NCBI RefSeq assembly: GCF_900094545.1
Contig: NZ_FMAH01000023.1
Coordinates: forward strand, 1-64,000
DNA length: 64,000 nt
From: Martinezella miluonensis
GTDB taxonomy: Bacteria > Pseudomonadota > Alphaproteobacteria > Rhizobiales > Rhizobiaceae
Direction: 5' to 3'
Part shown: positions 54,277 through 63,838 of the stretch, one piece after another
How positions within the stretch are numbered: the stretch's first letter is position 1
Layout of the letters: every line of letters starts with the position of its first letter
Translations under genes and position numbers: made by a program
The notes under the pieces: model-generated
Seen by the model: the letters and a program-made list of their open reading frames with translations, nothing else
What the model was told of the DNA's origin: nothing
Database searches by the model: none

Positions 54277-55191
54277 ATGAATCTTCACAAAGCCGGCACG
54301 GATGGCAATCTCGTGCTCGTCGGCGTGGCTCTGATGTTTCTTGGCGATTTCATGTTCGCGCTGAACGATGCGATGGCCAAATGGCTGGTTGTGAGCTTCT
54401 CCGTCGGACAGATTCTTGTGATCCGCTCGCTTGGCTCCTTCATCATCCTCACGCCTATGATCGCGCGGCAAGGACGCGATGCGCTCTTTCGGATCGAGCG
54501 ACCGCCATTACAGATCCTGCGGGTGGTGTTGACGACGGCCGATGTCGGCCTGTTTTATGCCGCGGTCGCCTATCTGCCCCTTGCCGATGTGATGACCTTC
54601 TACATGGCCGGTCCCATTTACGTTGCAGCGATCTCCCATTTTTTCCTCGGTGAGAGGATCGGTTGGCGGCGTTGGTTGGCGGTTTTCGTCGGCTTTATCG
54701 GCGTGATGATCGCGCTCAGACCTTCGGCGGCAATGCTCTCATGGCCATCGATTTTCGGCCTGACAGGCAGCCTCGCTTTTTCGCTGACACTGGTCCTTGC
54801 CCGGCGACTGCGGCAGACCAATGATGCGACGCTCGTGGCGTGGCAAACCGTTGGTGCTCTTCTCGCGGGCTTGGTGCTGAGCATCGGTAATTGGCGCTCC
54901 GCATCTGCGCTGGATTTAGGCGCCATGCTGGCGCTCGGCGTTGTCGCGGGGACCGCCCATATGCTGATCACGCGTTCACTGAAGCTTGCGCCTGCGTCCT
55001 TGCTTGCCCCGCTGCAATATACGCTGTTGATCTGGGCGATCGCGCTCGGCTTTCTGTTCTTCGGTGATATCCCGGATGCTCAGATCCTCGTCGGATCCAT
55101 CATCATCGTGCTTGCCGGCCTATTCATCTTCCACCGGAAAAACCTTACCGACAGCATCCCCAAGGATGCCGTCGCACGAGATGGGCATTGA
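54277..55191 (+). CDS. EamA/DMT-family transporter
   Basis: This 304-residue protein has about ten hydrophobic helices arranged as two EamA repeats (first repeat ending VGFIGVMIALRPS, second ending GSIIIVLAGLFIFHRK). The family exports amino acids, purines or other metabolites. The AGAGGAAAT site precedes the ATG. It is monocistronic. The substrate cannot be deduced. Confidence 0.88.
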   Translation: MNLHKAGTDGNLVLVGVALMFLGDFMFALNDAMAKWLVVSFSVGQILVIRSLGSFIILTPMIARQGRDALFRIERPPLQILRVVLTTADVGLFYAAVAYLPLADVMTFYMAGPIYVAAISHFFLGERIGWRRWLAVFVGFIGVMIALRPSAAMLSWPSIFGLTGSLAFSLTLVLARRLRQTNDATLVAWQTVGALLAGLVLSIGNWRSASALDLGAMLALGVVAGTAHMLITRSLKLAPASLLAPLQYTLLIWAIALGFLFFGDIPDAQILVGSIIIVLAGLFIFHRKNLTDSIPKDAVARDGH

Positions 55192-55288
55192 ATTGGCGGT
55201 TTCCGCCTAAGGATAGAGGCCGCATCCGGCACGCTACGGCTTTTTCTTTGGCCTTGCGGAGAATGCAATAGCAGCCCGCTCTCAGCCG

Positions 55289-56851
55289 CTACTCAGCCGT
55301 TGGGTAATACCACGCATAACCAAAATGGTAGCGATCCGGATCTCTCCCGTAATAATAGGGAAGGCCAATATCCTGTTGCGCCGGCAATTGAATTGCCTTT
55401 CCGAATTTTGCTTCAAACCATTGTTTCAGCTCATCCGGCATGGACGATTGCTGTCCATTTCGCTCGTTCCAGACCAGCAGGATGGGGCTTCCCCCCATAG
55501 CCTGACGACTAAGGTCTGATGCGGAATATTCTGTGGAGATCACGGGTGTGTTTGGCATGTTGACACGGATATTACCTGCCTTGTGCCATGTCGTCGTCAC
55601 AACGGCCAAGGGCTGTTTTCCTTCTGCCCCAATAACTTCGTTCAGGAAGGTCGCATAGGGCGTGTTCAAATGCCCATAGGAATGAAAGAACCGTGCAAGA
55701 AGGATGTCTGCCGCAATTATGATGGGCAGAGCCACCATCAAAGTGAGGGGTATAAAGAGAAATTTCTTCAACTCGGCCTCGCTTTGGCTCCCCGCGGCGT
55801 CGAGCTTCAGACAGAAATAGAGCGGCAGCAGAAACAGAAATGGGAGAAGCCAGCGATCACGAAATTCGGTGAGCGTCACAATGAAGATCAACGCCACCAA
55901 GATAATCGCGGTGCTTGCGAGTATCCTTCCGATGAAATCGCTCCATTCGCTTCTGGCGCGCAGCGATCGCAGGAAAGCTTGGCGAAAAACCAGGAGGAAG
56001 ATCAAGGTCGTGGGGATGGCGATCTCCACGGTCGTTTTGACCAAATCGGCAATTCCGTGGGCGATATCGGATAGCTTCCCGCCAGCCCCTTGTTCCGACA
56101 TGGTATTGACCGTGGTGGTCAGGACCAGATCCATATTGGATACCATCCACACTGCGTGTGGCAGTACAACCAGAACGGAAATGGCCAGCGTCACCAGGAC
56201 ACGGATATCAAGAATCCGCTTGCGTCCCTCGGGGTGACAGAGGGCTGCGACAAAGACGCTCATCACGACGAGAGCGAAGTTGTACTTCGTCAGCATTCCA
56301 AGCCCGGCCCACAGACCGATCATCGCATAGGAGATGAGGGTAGGTCGACGAATGGTTGTCACCACGAAATAGATGAGCATGACAACCGCAAGCAGCGTCA
56401 GCACCGTATGGGTGAGGTCCCTTTGTGCCTGCCAGAATATCTGCGGCATCGTCAGGAGAGACAGCGTTCCGACCGCCGCCAGCTTTTTATCAACCACGAG
56501 TAGGCGCAGCAATTTATGGTAGCTGGCATAGACGAGAAAGAGCAGGAGGTTCTTCAAAATGACGAAGGATGCGACGCTCATGCCGAAGACATGGAAGACG
56601 CCGTATTGAAGCCAATTGTAGAGAGGCGGCTGGGCGTCGTATCCCCAGGCAAGCCATTGTCCTACAAAAAACTGCTGGGCTTCATCGATCCGTAGCGAGC
56701 CGGAGATAAAGATGCGAATGGCGGCCTGGACTACGAAGTATGCAGCCAGAGCCCAGGGCACCCATCCAAAATCGGAGGATACCTGGTTACCGCTAATGGA
56801 TGCTTCCTCTTCGAATGCGTCGATAGCGTTGCCATTCTGCAGAGGCTTCAT
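55289..56851 (-). CDS. membrane glycosyltransferase, GT39/ArnT-like (PMT_2)
   Basis: This 520-residue protein has about 10-12 transmembrane helices. The first periplasmic loop carries the acidic motif LRIDEAQQFF and later GYDAQPPLYNWLQYG, characteristic of lipid-linked-sugar glycosyltransferases of the PMT/ArnT superfamily. The C-terminal domain is soluble and periplasmic. It probably transfers a sugar from a polyprenyl phosphate to an envelope glycan or lipid A. The ATG at 56851 is chosen because GGGAG precedes it. Confidence 0.82.
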   Translation of the reverse strand: MKPLQNGNAIDAFEEEASISGNQVSSDFGWVPWALAAYFVVQAAIRIFISGSLRIDEAQQFFVGQWLAWGYDAQPPLYNWLQYGVFHVFGMSVASFVILKNLLLFLVYASYHKLLRLLVVDKKLAAVGTLSLLTMPQIFWQAQRDLTHTVLTLLAVVMLIYFVVTTIRRPTLISYAMIGLWAGLGMLTKYNFALVVMSVFVAALCHPEGRKRILDIRVLVTLAISVLVVLPHAVWMVSNMDLVLTTTVNTMSEQGAGGKLSDIAHGIADLVKTTVEIAIPTTLIFLLVFRQAFLRSLRARSEWSDFIGRILASTAIILVALIFIVTLTEFRDRWLLPFLFLLPLYFCLKLDAAGSQSEAELKKFLFIPLTLMVALPIIIAADILLARFFHSYGHLNTPYATFLNEVIGAEGKQPLAVVTTTWHKAGNIRVNMPNTPVISTEYSASDLSRQAMGGSPILLVWNERNGQQSSMPDELKQWFEAKFGKAIQLPAQQDIGLPYYYGRDPDRYHFGYAWYYPTAE

Positions 56852-57356
56852 CCCGATCTCCCGCATTTACCAATATCGTCACCCGGGCAATGTCACAGAT
56901 GTTGCCGGTGCGCAACGCTTTCCGTGTCACAGTCTCACCAAGACTTGGCTCAGACGGCGGATAAATATGCCTTAGATGATCATGATTCCCCGGTGTTTGG
57001 CCATATGTCCCGGCTCTGTATGAGCTGTGATGGCTGCCTTCAAGCGTTGCAGGAGCGCCAAAAGGGGGTATCTCAAACTGACGTCGCCCGTCGCGAGAAA
57101 CTCGCAAGAAATCGGCAATACCGTCGTGCGTTGAGCAAAATACGTCCTTCGGGAGAATTACGTCACTTCCGGATGCCCGAACAATTCGCCTTCTTCCGAC
57201 ATCGCTGCAGTAATTTTGCACACGTGCTCAATTTTGTCATGCCGCGGTTATGTTTGCCCCCTAGAGCGGACTGGTTACGTTTTCGCGGGTTTTCAACGCG
57301 GCCATCAATATCAGTGATGACGCGTCAAAGAGGCCACACACCGCTCTTCCGGAGAG
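56852..57356. other. intergenic region upstream of the CUT1 ABC operon
   Basis: This 500-bp gap separates divergent genes and must carry the promoter of the ABC operon. I see no clear symmetric LacI operator and no supported gene. Confidence 0.4.
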
Positions 57357-58712
57357 ATGAAGAAAATGACCATTTTGCGGACTCTGAAATCCATCACTGT
57401 CGCGGCCGCTATTCTGGCCTCGACTTCCGTATTCGCATTCTCCAAGGACGTTTCCATCAGCGTATGGGCCGGCGGCACCGGTCCGAACGATGTCTATCGC
57501 CTCGACGCCATCGAGATCGCAGCCCAGCAGCTGCAGCGCCAGGCCGCTCTCAGGGGGCAAGACCTGAAGATCACCGTCGAGAAGAAGGCCTATTCCGGCT
57601 GGGATGACTTCAAGCAGGCGCTGACCCTTGCCGCCGAAGCTAAGACCGCCCCGAACATCGTCGTCAGCGGCCATGAGGACATTGCGCCCTGGTCCCAGGC
57701 CGGCCTCATCGTTCCGATCGAGAATTACGTCGACCTCGACGCTTGGCCGCTCAACGGCATCTACGAGAACCTGCTGCAGATTGCCTCCTACAACGGCACC
57801 GTCTACGGCATCCCGCAGGACGCCGAATCCCGCCCGATGTTCTTCTGGAAGCCGTATATGAAGGCGATCGGCTATAGCGATGCCGATCTGGACGCACTGC
57901 CGCAGAGCGTCAAGGACGGCAAGTACACCATGAAGAACCTGCTCGAAGACGCCAAGAAGATGCAGGACAAGGGCCTTGTCCAGCCAGGCTACGGCTTCTA
58001 TCCACGCAACAGCAACGGCCCGGATTACTGGCAGTTCTACACCAGCTTCGGTGGCACGATGGAACAAGACGGCAAACTCGTCTTCGACAAAGCTGCCATG
58101 ACCCGCACCTATCAGTTCTTCGCCGATGCCGTGAAGGCGGGCGTCACCAAGAAGAACCATATCGGCATGCCGAGTGACCAATGGTGGAAGGAGGTCGCCA
58201 CGGGCAAGGCCGGTACATGGGACGGCGGCACCTGGCACTATGCCCGCCTCGTCAACCAGGAAGGTCTCAAGGACTTCTTCGGCAACGTGATCTTCACGCT
58301 GATCCCGGCAGGCGAGGGCGGCAAGGCCAACACACTGACCCATCCTCTCGTCTACCTCCTGACCGCCGGTCACGACAAGGAGGACACCGATATCGCCGCT
58401 CAGCTGATCACGATTGCGTCCGAGCCGCGCATCAATGCGCTGCATGCGGTCAAATCCGCTCACCTCGGCATTTCTCAGGCTGAATCCCAGGTCGATTTCT
58501 ACTCGGCCGACCGCTGGACCCGTGAAGCTACCGAGCGCCTGCTGCCGCATGCCAGTGCAATGCCGAACAATTCCGATTTCGGCACCTATTGGAACATCAT
58601 GTGGAAGAATCTTCAGGCATCCTGGACCGGTGACAAGACCGTCGACGCGGCTATCGGCGATGCCGAGAGCGAGCTGAAAAGCACGCTCGGTGGCAAGATC
58701 GTCATCCGCTAG
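57357..58712 (+). CDS. ABC transporter substrate-binding protein (CUT1 class)
   Basis: This roughly 450-residue extracellular solute-binding protein of family 1 has a signal peptide (TILRTLKSITVAAAILASTSVFAFS). The mature part has ISVWAGGTGPND, the hinge-type NIVVSGHEDIAPWSQAG and the C-terminal NSDFGTYWNIMWKNLQASW segment. The start is 57357, very close to GGAG, or the ATG at 57366 with better spacing. Adjacent permeases, a UgpC-type ATPase and a GDPD suggest glycerophosphodiester or a related glycoside as ligand. Confidence 0.85.
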   Translation: MKKMTILRTLKSITVAAAILASTSVFAFSKDVSISVWAGGTGPNDVYRLDAIEIAAQQLQRQAALRGQDLKITVEKKAYSGWDDFKQALTLAAEAKTAPNIVVSGHEDIAPWSQAGLIVPIENYVDLDAWPLNGIYENLLQIASYNGTVYGIPQDAESRPMFFWKPYMKAIGYSDADLDALPQSVKDGKYTMKNLLEDAKKMQDKGLVQPGYGFYPRNSNGPDYWQFYTSFGGTMEQDGKLVFDKAAMTRTYQFFADAVKAGVTKKNHIGMPSDQWWKEVATGKAGTWDGGTWHYARLVNQEGLKDFFGNVIFTLIPAGEGGKANTLTHPLVYLLTAGHDKEDTDIAAQLITIASEPRINALHAVKSAHLGISQAESQVDFYSADRWTREATERLLPHASAMPNNSDFGTYWNIMWKNLQASWTGDKTVDAAIGDAESELKSTLGGKIVIR

Positions 58713-58774
58713 GATCGAAGCACTCTTCCGGGCGGCGGCGACCCGCTGCCCGGTCGGTCGGCGAGGAGGCTTCC

Positions 58775-60076
58775 ATGAAATCGTCCAGAACACTCGGACT
58801 GGTAATGATCGCGCCCGCGGCGATCATGATCGTTCTCTTCTTCCTGCTGCCGGTCGTTCTGACGGCGGTCTTCTCGATGACCAACATGACGACCGCGACG
58901 GGCATTTCCGGCGGCGTCTACCAGATCGCGCCCAATTCGCTGATCACGCTGAAATCGGCGATGCCCAACATCGCCGCCGAAATGGCCGAGCCGCGCTATA
59001 CGATAGACGAGGTGGGCCTCAAGGCCGTGGAACGGCTGGGCCTTGCGCCTGGCATTGCTGCGGAATTGCGAGCCAAACACACCGGCGAGGTCTTCCCCAA
59101 GCGCCGCGACGCTGAGCGCATGATCAAGGATCTTGCCGAACGGCCTTCGACACGTGATGTCAAGCAAATTTCCGAACAGTTCAACCGCTCTGTCCTCAAC
59201 ACGCGCTTCGACAGCAAGGAGCAGCTCTTTTCAGCCCTGGATAGTCTAGGGCTTGAGCTGGCGCCGGAACTGAAGGAAACCGTCGCCAAGGCCACCTATA
59301 CCGGCTGGACCTGGACGACCGACAACTTTTCGCGCATGGCCAACTCGCCCGATATGGCGCGCGTATTGCTGAATACCGCGCTCTATGTCGCGCTGGTGCT
59401 AATGCTCTTCAACGTCGGTTATGCGCTGCTGCTCGCGATCTGGACACATTACATGCCGGCGAGGCCGGCCTCGATCTTCCGCGGCATCTGGCTCCTGCCG
59501 CGCATCACCCCGGTCGTCATCTATGTGATGCTGTGGAAATGGCTCGCCTGGGATACCGGCTTCATCTCGATCCTGATGGGCAAGTTCGGCTATCCCCCGA
59601 AGAACTACCTGCTCGACAGCGCCTACAATGCCTGGTTTTTCGTTGTGCTGATCAACGGCTTCATCGGCGCCTCGATGGGCATGCTGGTCTTCTCCTCGGC
59701 GATGAAGGCCATTCCGAAGAGCCAGTTTTATGCGAGCGAAGTCGACGGCGCGTCGCGCTGGCAGCAGATCCGCTACATCATCCTGCCGCAGATGCGCTGG
59801 CCGATCCTCTTCGTCACCTGCTACCAGACGCTTTCGCTGCTTGCCTCCTTCAATGAAACCCTGCTCGCCACCAATGGCGGACCGGGAAACGCGACCGAAA
59901 TCTGGGCGCTCGCCGCCTATCACACCGCGCTCAAGAACTATGCCGGCAACCTCGAATACGGGCTGGGTGCCGCCATGGCACTGGTGCTCGTCGTCATCGG
60001 CGTGACTTTGTCGCTTCTCTATCTGCGCGTCTTCAACTACGGCACGCTTGTCGCCAAGCCCCTGATCGAGGATTGA
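58775..60076 (+). CDS. ABC transporter permease, MalF/UgpA type with long periplasmic insertion
   Basis: This 433-residue protein is long for the family (about 300). TM1 spans about residues 8-33. Then comes an insertion of about 135 residues (40-175), mostly helical and charged. The usual WTTDNFSRMANSP segment and five more helices follow, and the EAA loop appears as EVDGASRWQQIRYIILPQM. The insertion sits where MalF has its P2 loop, which contacts the binding protein. Its stop overlaps the next permease gene by four bases. Confidence 0.87.
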   Translation: MKSSRTLGLVMIAPAAIMIVLFFLLPVVLTAVFSMTNMTTATGISGGVYQIAPNSLITLKSAMPNIAAEMAEPRYTIDEVGLKAVERLGLAPGIAAELRAKHTGEVFPKRRDAERMIKDLAERPSTRDVKQISEQFNRSVLNTRFDSKEQLFSALDSLGLELAPELKETVAKATYTGWTWTTDNFSRMANSPDMARVLLNTALYVALVLMLFNVGYALLLAIWTHYMPARPASIFRGIWLLPRITPVVIYVMLWKWLAWDTGFISILMGKFGYPPKNYLLDSAYNAWFFVVLINGFIGASMGMLVFSSAMKAIPKSQFYASEVDGASRWQQIRYIILPQMRWPILFVTCYQTLSLLASFNETLLATNGGPGNATEIWALAAYHTALKNYAGNLEYGLGAAMALVLVVIGVTLSLLYLRVFNYGTLVAKPLIED

Positions 60077-60921
60077 CCATGGTCGAACGATCGCAGCCCC
60101 CGGTAAATTACCGCAGCTGGCCCGTCATATCGGTGCTCACCATCGCGAGCCTGCCGCTGCTCTTGATGTATGTCTATCTTTTCCTCGACACCGTGACGGT
60201 GAAGCAGGCGGACGCGCTGCTGCCCTCCGGTTTCACACTCCAGCATTGGCGCTTCCTATGGCAGACGACGGAGGGCAAGGCGAACATCTGGCAGGTGACG
60301 GCGAATACGCTGCTCTTTTCGGCCTGCACCACCAGTCTCGTCCTCATCGTCTCGTCGATGGCGGGCTACGTGCTGTCGCGGCTGAATGTGCCGGCACGTG
60401 GCTTTTTCCTTGCAGGCGTCATGGTGCTGCATGCCTTTCCGTCGGTGACGCTGATCATCGCCATCTTCATCGTGTTGCAGGTGATCGGGCTCTATAATTC
60501 GCTGATCGGCGTCATCCTGGTAAAGGCGGCGATCGATCTGCCGCTCGGCATCTGGCTGATGAAAGGCTTCTACGACACCGTGCCCTGGGAGATCGAAATG
60601 GCTGGCGTCGTCGACGGCGCTTCGCGCTTTAGGGTGTGGCGCAGTCTCGTGCTGCCGCAGGTCCAGCCCGGTATCATGGCGCTCGGCCTGTTTTCCTTCC
60701 TCTCCGGCTGGGGCGAATTCATCCTGCCGCAGGTGCTGGCGCCAGGCAACCAGGTGCAGGTGCTTTCGGTTTATCTCGCGGACTTCCTCGCCGACGACAA
60801 CAATTATGATTTCTACATGTTCAAGGCAGTCGGCGTCTTCTACCTCGTGCCGGTGCTGCTCGTTTACGCACTCTTCAACAAATACCTCATGAACATCTAT
60901 GGCAGCGGGAGCAAAGGCTGA
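60073..60921 (+). CDS. ABC transporter permease, MalG/UgpE type
   Basis: This 282-residue inner-membrane protein has six predicted helices and the EAA loop GVVDGASRFRVWRSLVLPQVQPG. It pairs with the long permease to form the heterodimeric channel. ATGA overlaps with the genes on both sides show tight translational coupling. Confidence 0.9.
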   Translation: MTMVERSQPPVNYRSWPVISVLTIASLPLLLMYVYLFLDTVTVKQADALLPSGFTLQHWRFLWQTTEGKANIWQVTANTLLFSACTTSLVLIVSSMAGYVLSRLNVPARGFFLAGVMVLHAFPSVTLIIAIFIVLQVIGLYNSLIGVILVKAAIDLPLGIWLMKGFYDTVPWEIEMAGVVDGASRFRVWRSLVLPQVQPGIMALGLFSFLSGWGEFILPQVLAPGNQVQVLSVYLADFLADDNNYDFYMFKAVGVFYLVPVLLVYALFNKYLMNIYGSGSKG

Positions 60922-61976
60922 TGCGCATCCTCCTCGACAATTTTTCGAAGAGCTTCGGCTCCACCAAAATCATCGAGAACATGCGGCTCGAAGTCGGTAG
61001 CGGCGAGATGCTGGCGCTGCTCGGCCCCTCCGGCTGCGGCAAGTCAACGACGCTTTTCGCTATCTGCGGCATTCACCGCCCAACCGGCGGGCGCATCCTT
61101 TTCGGCGACCGCGACGTCACCGATCTGCCAAGCCAGGTCCGCAATGTCGGCGTCGTCTTCCAGTCCTATGCCCTTTATCCACACATGACGGTTGCCGAAA
61201 ATATCGGCTTTCCCTTGAAGGTGAAGGGGGTGCCGGCTGCCGAAATCCGCAAGGAGGTCGACCGCATCGCAGCGCTCGTCCAGATCGGCAACCTGATGGG
61301 CCGGCGACCGGCCGAGCTTTCCGGCGGCCAGCAGCAGCGCGTGGCGCTCGCGCGTGCGCTGATCCGCAAGCCAGACGTGCTGCTGCTTGACGAACCGCTC
61401 GCCAATCTCGATGCCAAGCTGCGCCTCGAAATGCGCTCGGAAATCCGCCGCCTGCAGCGCGAGACCGGCATCACCGCCATCCTCGTCACCCATGACCAGG
61501 TGGAGGCGATGAGCATGTGCGACCGCATCGCCATCATGAAGGAAGGCGAGATCGTCCAGATCGCCACGCCGGCGGAGATGTACAATGATCCGAAGACAGC
61601 TTTCGTTGCCGGGTTCCTCGGCAATCCGCCGATCACCTTCCTGCGCGGCGTCATGGACAAGGGCGCCTTTGTCGTCCCCGAAAGCGAGATTCGCGTGCCC
61701 CTGCCTGCTGCCGTCGACGCTTCCGAAGGCACGAAGCTGATGCTCGGCGTGCGGCCGGAGCATTTCACCCCGACGGGCGACGTCGCCGTATCTGGCAAGA
61801 TCACCTTTGCCGAAACTCAAGGCCGTGAGAACCTGTATGACGTGCTTCTCGCTGGCGGGCCGCTACTGCGCTCGATCCAGCCGGTGCGCAACGACATTCA
61901 CGTCGGCGACGATGTCCGCTGGGCGATCGACAGCCGCTGCATCCTTGTCTTCGACGAAAATGGCAGGCGGCTCTGA
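60921..61976 (+). CDS. ABC transporter ATP-binding protein, UgpC/MalK type
   Basis: This 351-residue protein consists of an N-terminal ABC domain with Walker A LLGPSGCGKSTT, the Q-loop VVFQSYALYPHMTVAENI, signature LSGGQQQRVALARAL, Walker B VLLLDEPLANLDAKLR and the H-loop VTHDQVEA. A C-terminal TOBE domain follows (GVRPEHFTP). It powers uptake by the two permeases. It overlaps both neighbours by one base. Confidence 0.92.
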   Translation: MRILLDNFSKSFGSTKIIENMRLEVGSGEMLALLGPSGCGKSTTLFAICGIHRPTGGRILFGDRDVTDLPSQVRNVGVVFQSYALYPHMTVAENIGFPLKVKGVPAAEIRKEVDRIAALVQIGNLMGRRPAELSGGQQQRVALARALIRKPDVLLLDEPLANLDAKLRLEMRSEIRRLQRETGITAILVTHDQVEAMSMCDRIAIMKEGEIVQIATPAEMYNDPKTAFVAGFLGNPPITFLRGVMDKGAFVVPESEIRVPLPAAVDASEGTKLMLGVRPEHFTPTGDVAVSGKITFAETQGRENLYDVLLAGGPLLRSIQPVRNDIHVGDDVRWAIDSRCILVFDENGRRL

Positions 61977-62755
61977 TGGCCCGCGATTTCTCGGCGTTCT
62001 TTGCGCGTTACAGCTGGCCCTCTGGCAAGGGGCGGATTCCCTTCTGCATCGGCCATCGCGGCGCTAGCGGCCACGAGCGCGAGAATACGATCGCCGCCTT
62101 CCGCCGGGCTGCTGAACTCGGCGCGGAAATGTGGGAACTCGATACGCAATTGACCAAAGACGGCGTGGTCGTGGTTTCGCATGACGACCACCTCGACCGC
62201 GTCTTCGGCATTGACCGCCGCATTTCCGAAATGACGGCTGCCGAACTCGCCGCCCTCGAAGGCGTCGACGTGCCGAGCTTTTTGGAAGTCGCCGCTCTCG
62301 CTCGCGAGACCGGAACTGGTCTCTATGTCGAACTCAAGGCGCCTGGAACCGGCATGCTCTGTTGGCAGCATCTTGCCGGGATCAACCAGCGCTTCGCCTG
62401 TCTCGGCTCCTTCGATATCGCACAGGTGCGCGAACTCAGCGACGCGGGCTGTGATTTTCCGCTTTCCGTGCTGGTCCGTGTCGGCCATGATCCGCATAGT
62501 CTCGGCGACGAGGCCGGCGCGGATATCCTGCATCTTTGCTGGGAGGGGGCTGGCGAGCGTCCGCAGGACCTGGTGACCGACGCGCTGATGCGCCGCGCCT
62601 TCGACGCGGGCCGCGAGATCGTGCTTTGGCACGAGGAGCGGCCAGCCATTCTCGATGACATCATGAAGCTGCCGGTCCTTGGCATCTGCACGGATCTGCC
62701 CGATCTGATGCGGCCTCCGGCGATGAGGGAAAAAGCAGTTGGCAGACAAGGATAA
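61976..62755 (+). CDS. glycerophosphodiester phosphodiesterase (UgpQ-like)
   Basis: This 259-residue cytoplasmic GDPD has the catalytic motifs FCIGHRGASGHERENTIAAF and WELDTQLTKDGVVVVSHDD intact and a C-terminal GICTDLPDLM motif. It would split an imported glycerophosphodiester into glycerol 3-phosphate and an alcohol. Its place between the ATPase and the LacI gene, overlapping both, makes glycerophosphodiesters the best guess for the transporter substrate. Confidence 0.9.
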   Translation: MARDFSAFFARYSWPSGKGRIPFCIGHRGASGHERENTIAAFRRAAELGAEMWELDTQLTKDGVVVVSHDDHLDRVFGIDRRISEMTAAELAALEGVDVPSFLEVAALARETGTGLYVELKAPGTGMLCWQHLAGINQRFACLGSFDIAQVRELSDAGCDFPLSVLVRVGHDPHSLGDEAGADILHLCWEGAGERPQDLVTDALMRRAFDAGREIVLWHEERPAILDDIMKLPVLGICTDLPDLMRPPAMREKAVGRQG

Positions 62756-63743
62756 GGGGCCGCGCAAGGTAACGTCCTTCGACGTGGCGCGTGTGGCCGG
62801 CGTCTCGCGTGCCGCCGTTTCACGCGCTTTCACGCCGGATGCCAGCGTCTCGCCGAAGACGCGAGAGAAGGTCTATCAGGCTGCCAAGGAACTCGGCTAT
62901 CGCGTGAACTATCTTGCACGGAGCCTGACCAACAAACGCTCCGATCTCGTCGGCCTCGTCGCCGCCGGCCTCGACAATCCGTTCCGTACGCTGCAGATCG
63001 AGCATCTGGCAAAGGCGTTGCTCGCCCGTAATTTCCGCCCCATCCTGCTGCCGACCTCTCAGGAGGCGGATACTTCGACTGTTATCGGCCAGCTGCTGCA
63101 TTACGCCGTATCGGGTGTCATCGTCACCTCGGACGCGCCGCCGACCGAGATCTGCGAGCAGTGCGCGGCCGAAGGCGTGCCGATCGTGCTGATCAACAAG
63201 GGCAACGACATCCCCTTTGTCGACCGTATCATCTCGGATGACCGTATGGCCGGTCATCTGGCCGCCACCCATCTGATCGACAGTGGCGTGCGAAAACCCG
63301 CCGTGATGGCCGCACCCGCGATATCCTATACGGCGCGGCGGCGCAGCGAGGCGTTCATCGCGTGCTGCGAGCAGCTCGGTGCCGAGGCGCAACTTCTGCA
63401 AATCAAGGTCAACGACTACCAGAGCGGCTATGATGCGGCGGGTGAACTTGCCGCATCCGGCATCGACGGGCTGTTTTGCGCCAACGATTACATGGCCTGC
63501 GGCGTGATCGACCGCCTCATGCATGGCCGCGGCCGCAACGATGCTCCACCGCTGCGCGTTATCGGCCATGACGACATTCCGCAGGCGAGTTGGTCCGCCT
63601 ACGACCTCACGACCATCCGCCAGCCCTGCGACTTCCAGGCCGAACAGACCGTCGATCTGTTGATGAGCCGGATGGCCGAACCGGACCTGACGGCACGGGT
63701 CGAACTCACGCCGGTGACGCTGATAAAAAGAAGGACTGCTTGA
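62739..63743 (+). CDS. LacI-family transcriptional regulator
   Basis: This 334-residue protein has the LacI helix-turn-helix (SFDVARVAGVSRAAVSRAFTPDASVSPKTREKV) and a periplasmic-binding-protein-like effector domain (LVGLVAAGLDNPF, FCANDYMACGVIDRL, RVIGHDDIPQ). The TTG start at 62739 follows GAGGGAA and lies inside the GDPD gene end. It probably controls the ABC-GDPD operon of which it is part. Confidence 0.88.
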   Translation: MADKDKGPRKVTSFDVARVAGVSRAAVSRAFTPDASVSPKTREKVYQAAKELGYRVNYLARSLTNKRSDLVGLVAAGLDNPFRTLQIEHLAKALLARNFRPILLPTSQEADTSTVIGQLLHYAVSGVIVTSDAPPTEICEQCAAEGVPIVLINKGNDIPFVDRIISDDRMAGHLAATHLIDSGVRKPAVMAAPAISYTARRRSEAFIACCEQLGAEAQLLQIKVNDYQSGYDAAGELAASGIDGLFCANDYMACGVIDRLMHGRGRNDAPPLRVIGHDDIPQASWSAYDLTTIRQPCDFQAEQTVDLLMSRMAEPDLTARVELTPVTLIKRRTA

Positions 63744-63838
63744 TGAATTCCGCATTCGACGCCGCCGCCATCCGCGCGCGGGCGGAGGTCGCGATCACTG
63801 TTGCCCTCGAGGTCGGACGGGAGACCGCCCGGTTTCGG
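63743..63838 (+). pseudogene. 5' fragment resembling an inositol-monophosphatase family gene, apparently truncated
   Basis: An ATG overlapping the LacI stop (ATGA) opens a frame MNSAFDAAAIRARAEVA with ALEVGRETARF. This resembles the first helix of inositol monophosphatase/bisphosphate nucleotidase proteins. After about residue 31 the resemblance ends, and the frame continues only as the antisense of a GDPD gene. The frame stays open to the window edge, so expression of a chimeric protein is not excluded. The identification rests on a short stretch. Confidence 0.45.

Noticed and set aside
57261..58793. 510-codon minus-strand frame opposite the CUT1 binding-protein gene
   Set aside because: It is antisense to a clear binding-protein gene, with composition typical of a mirror frame.
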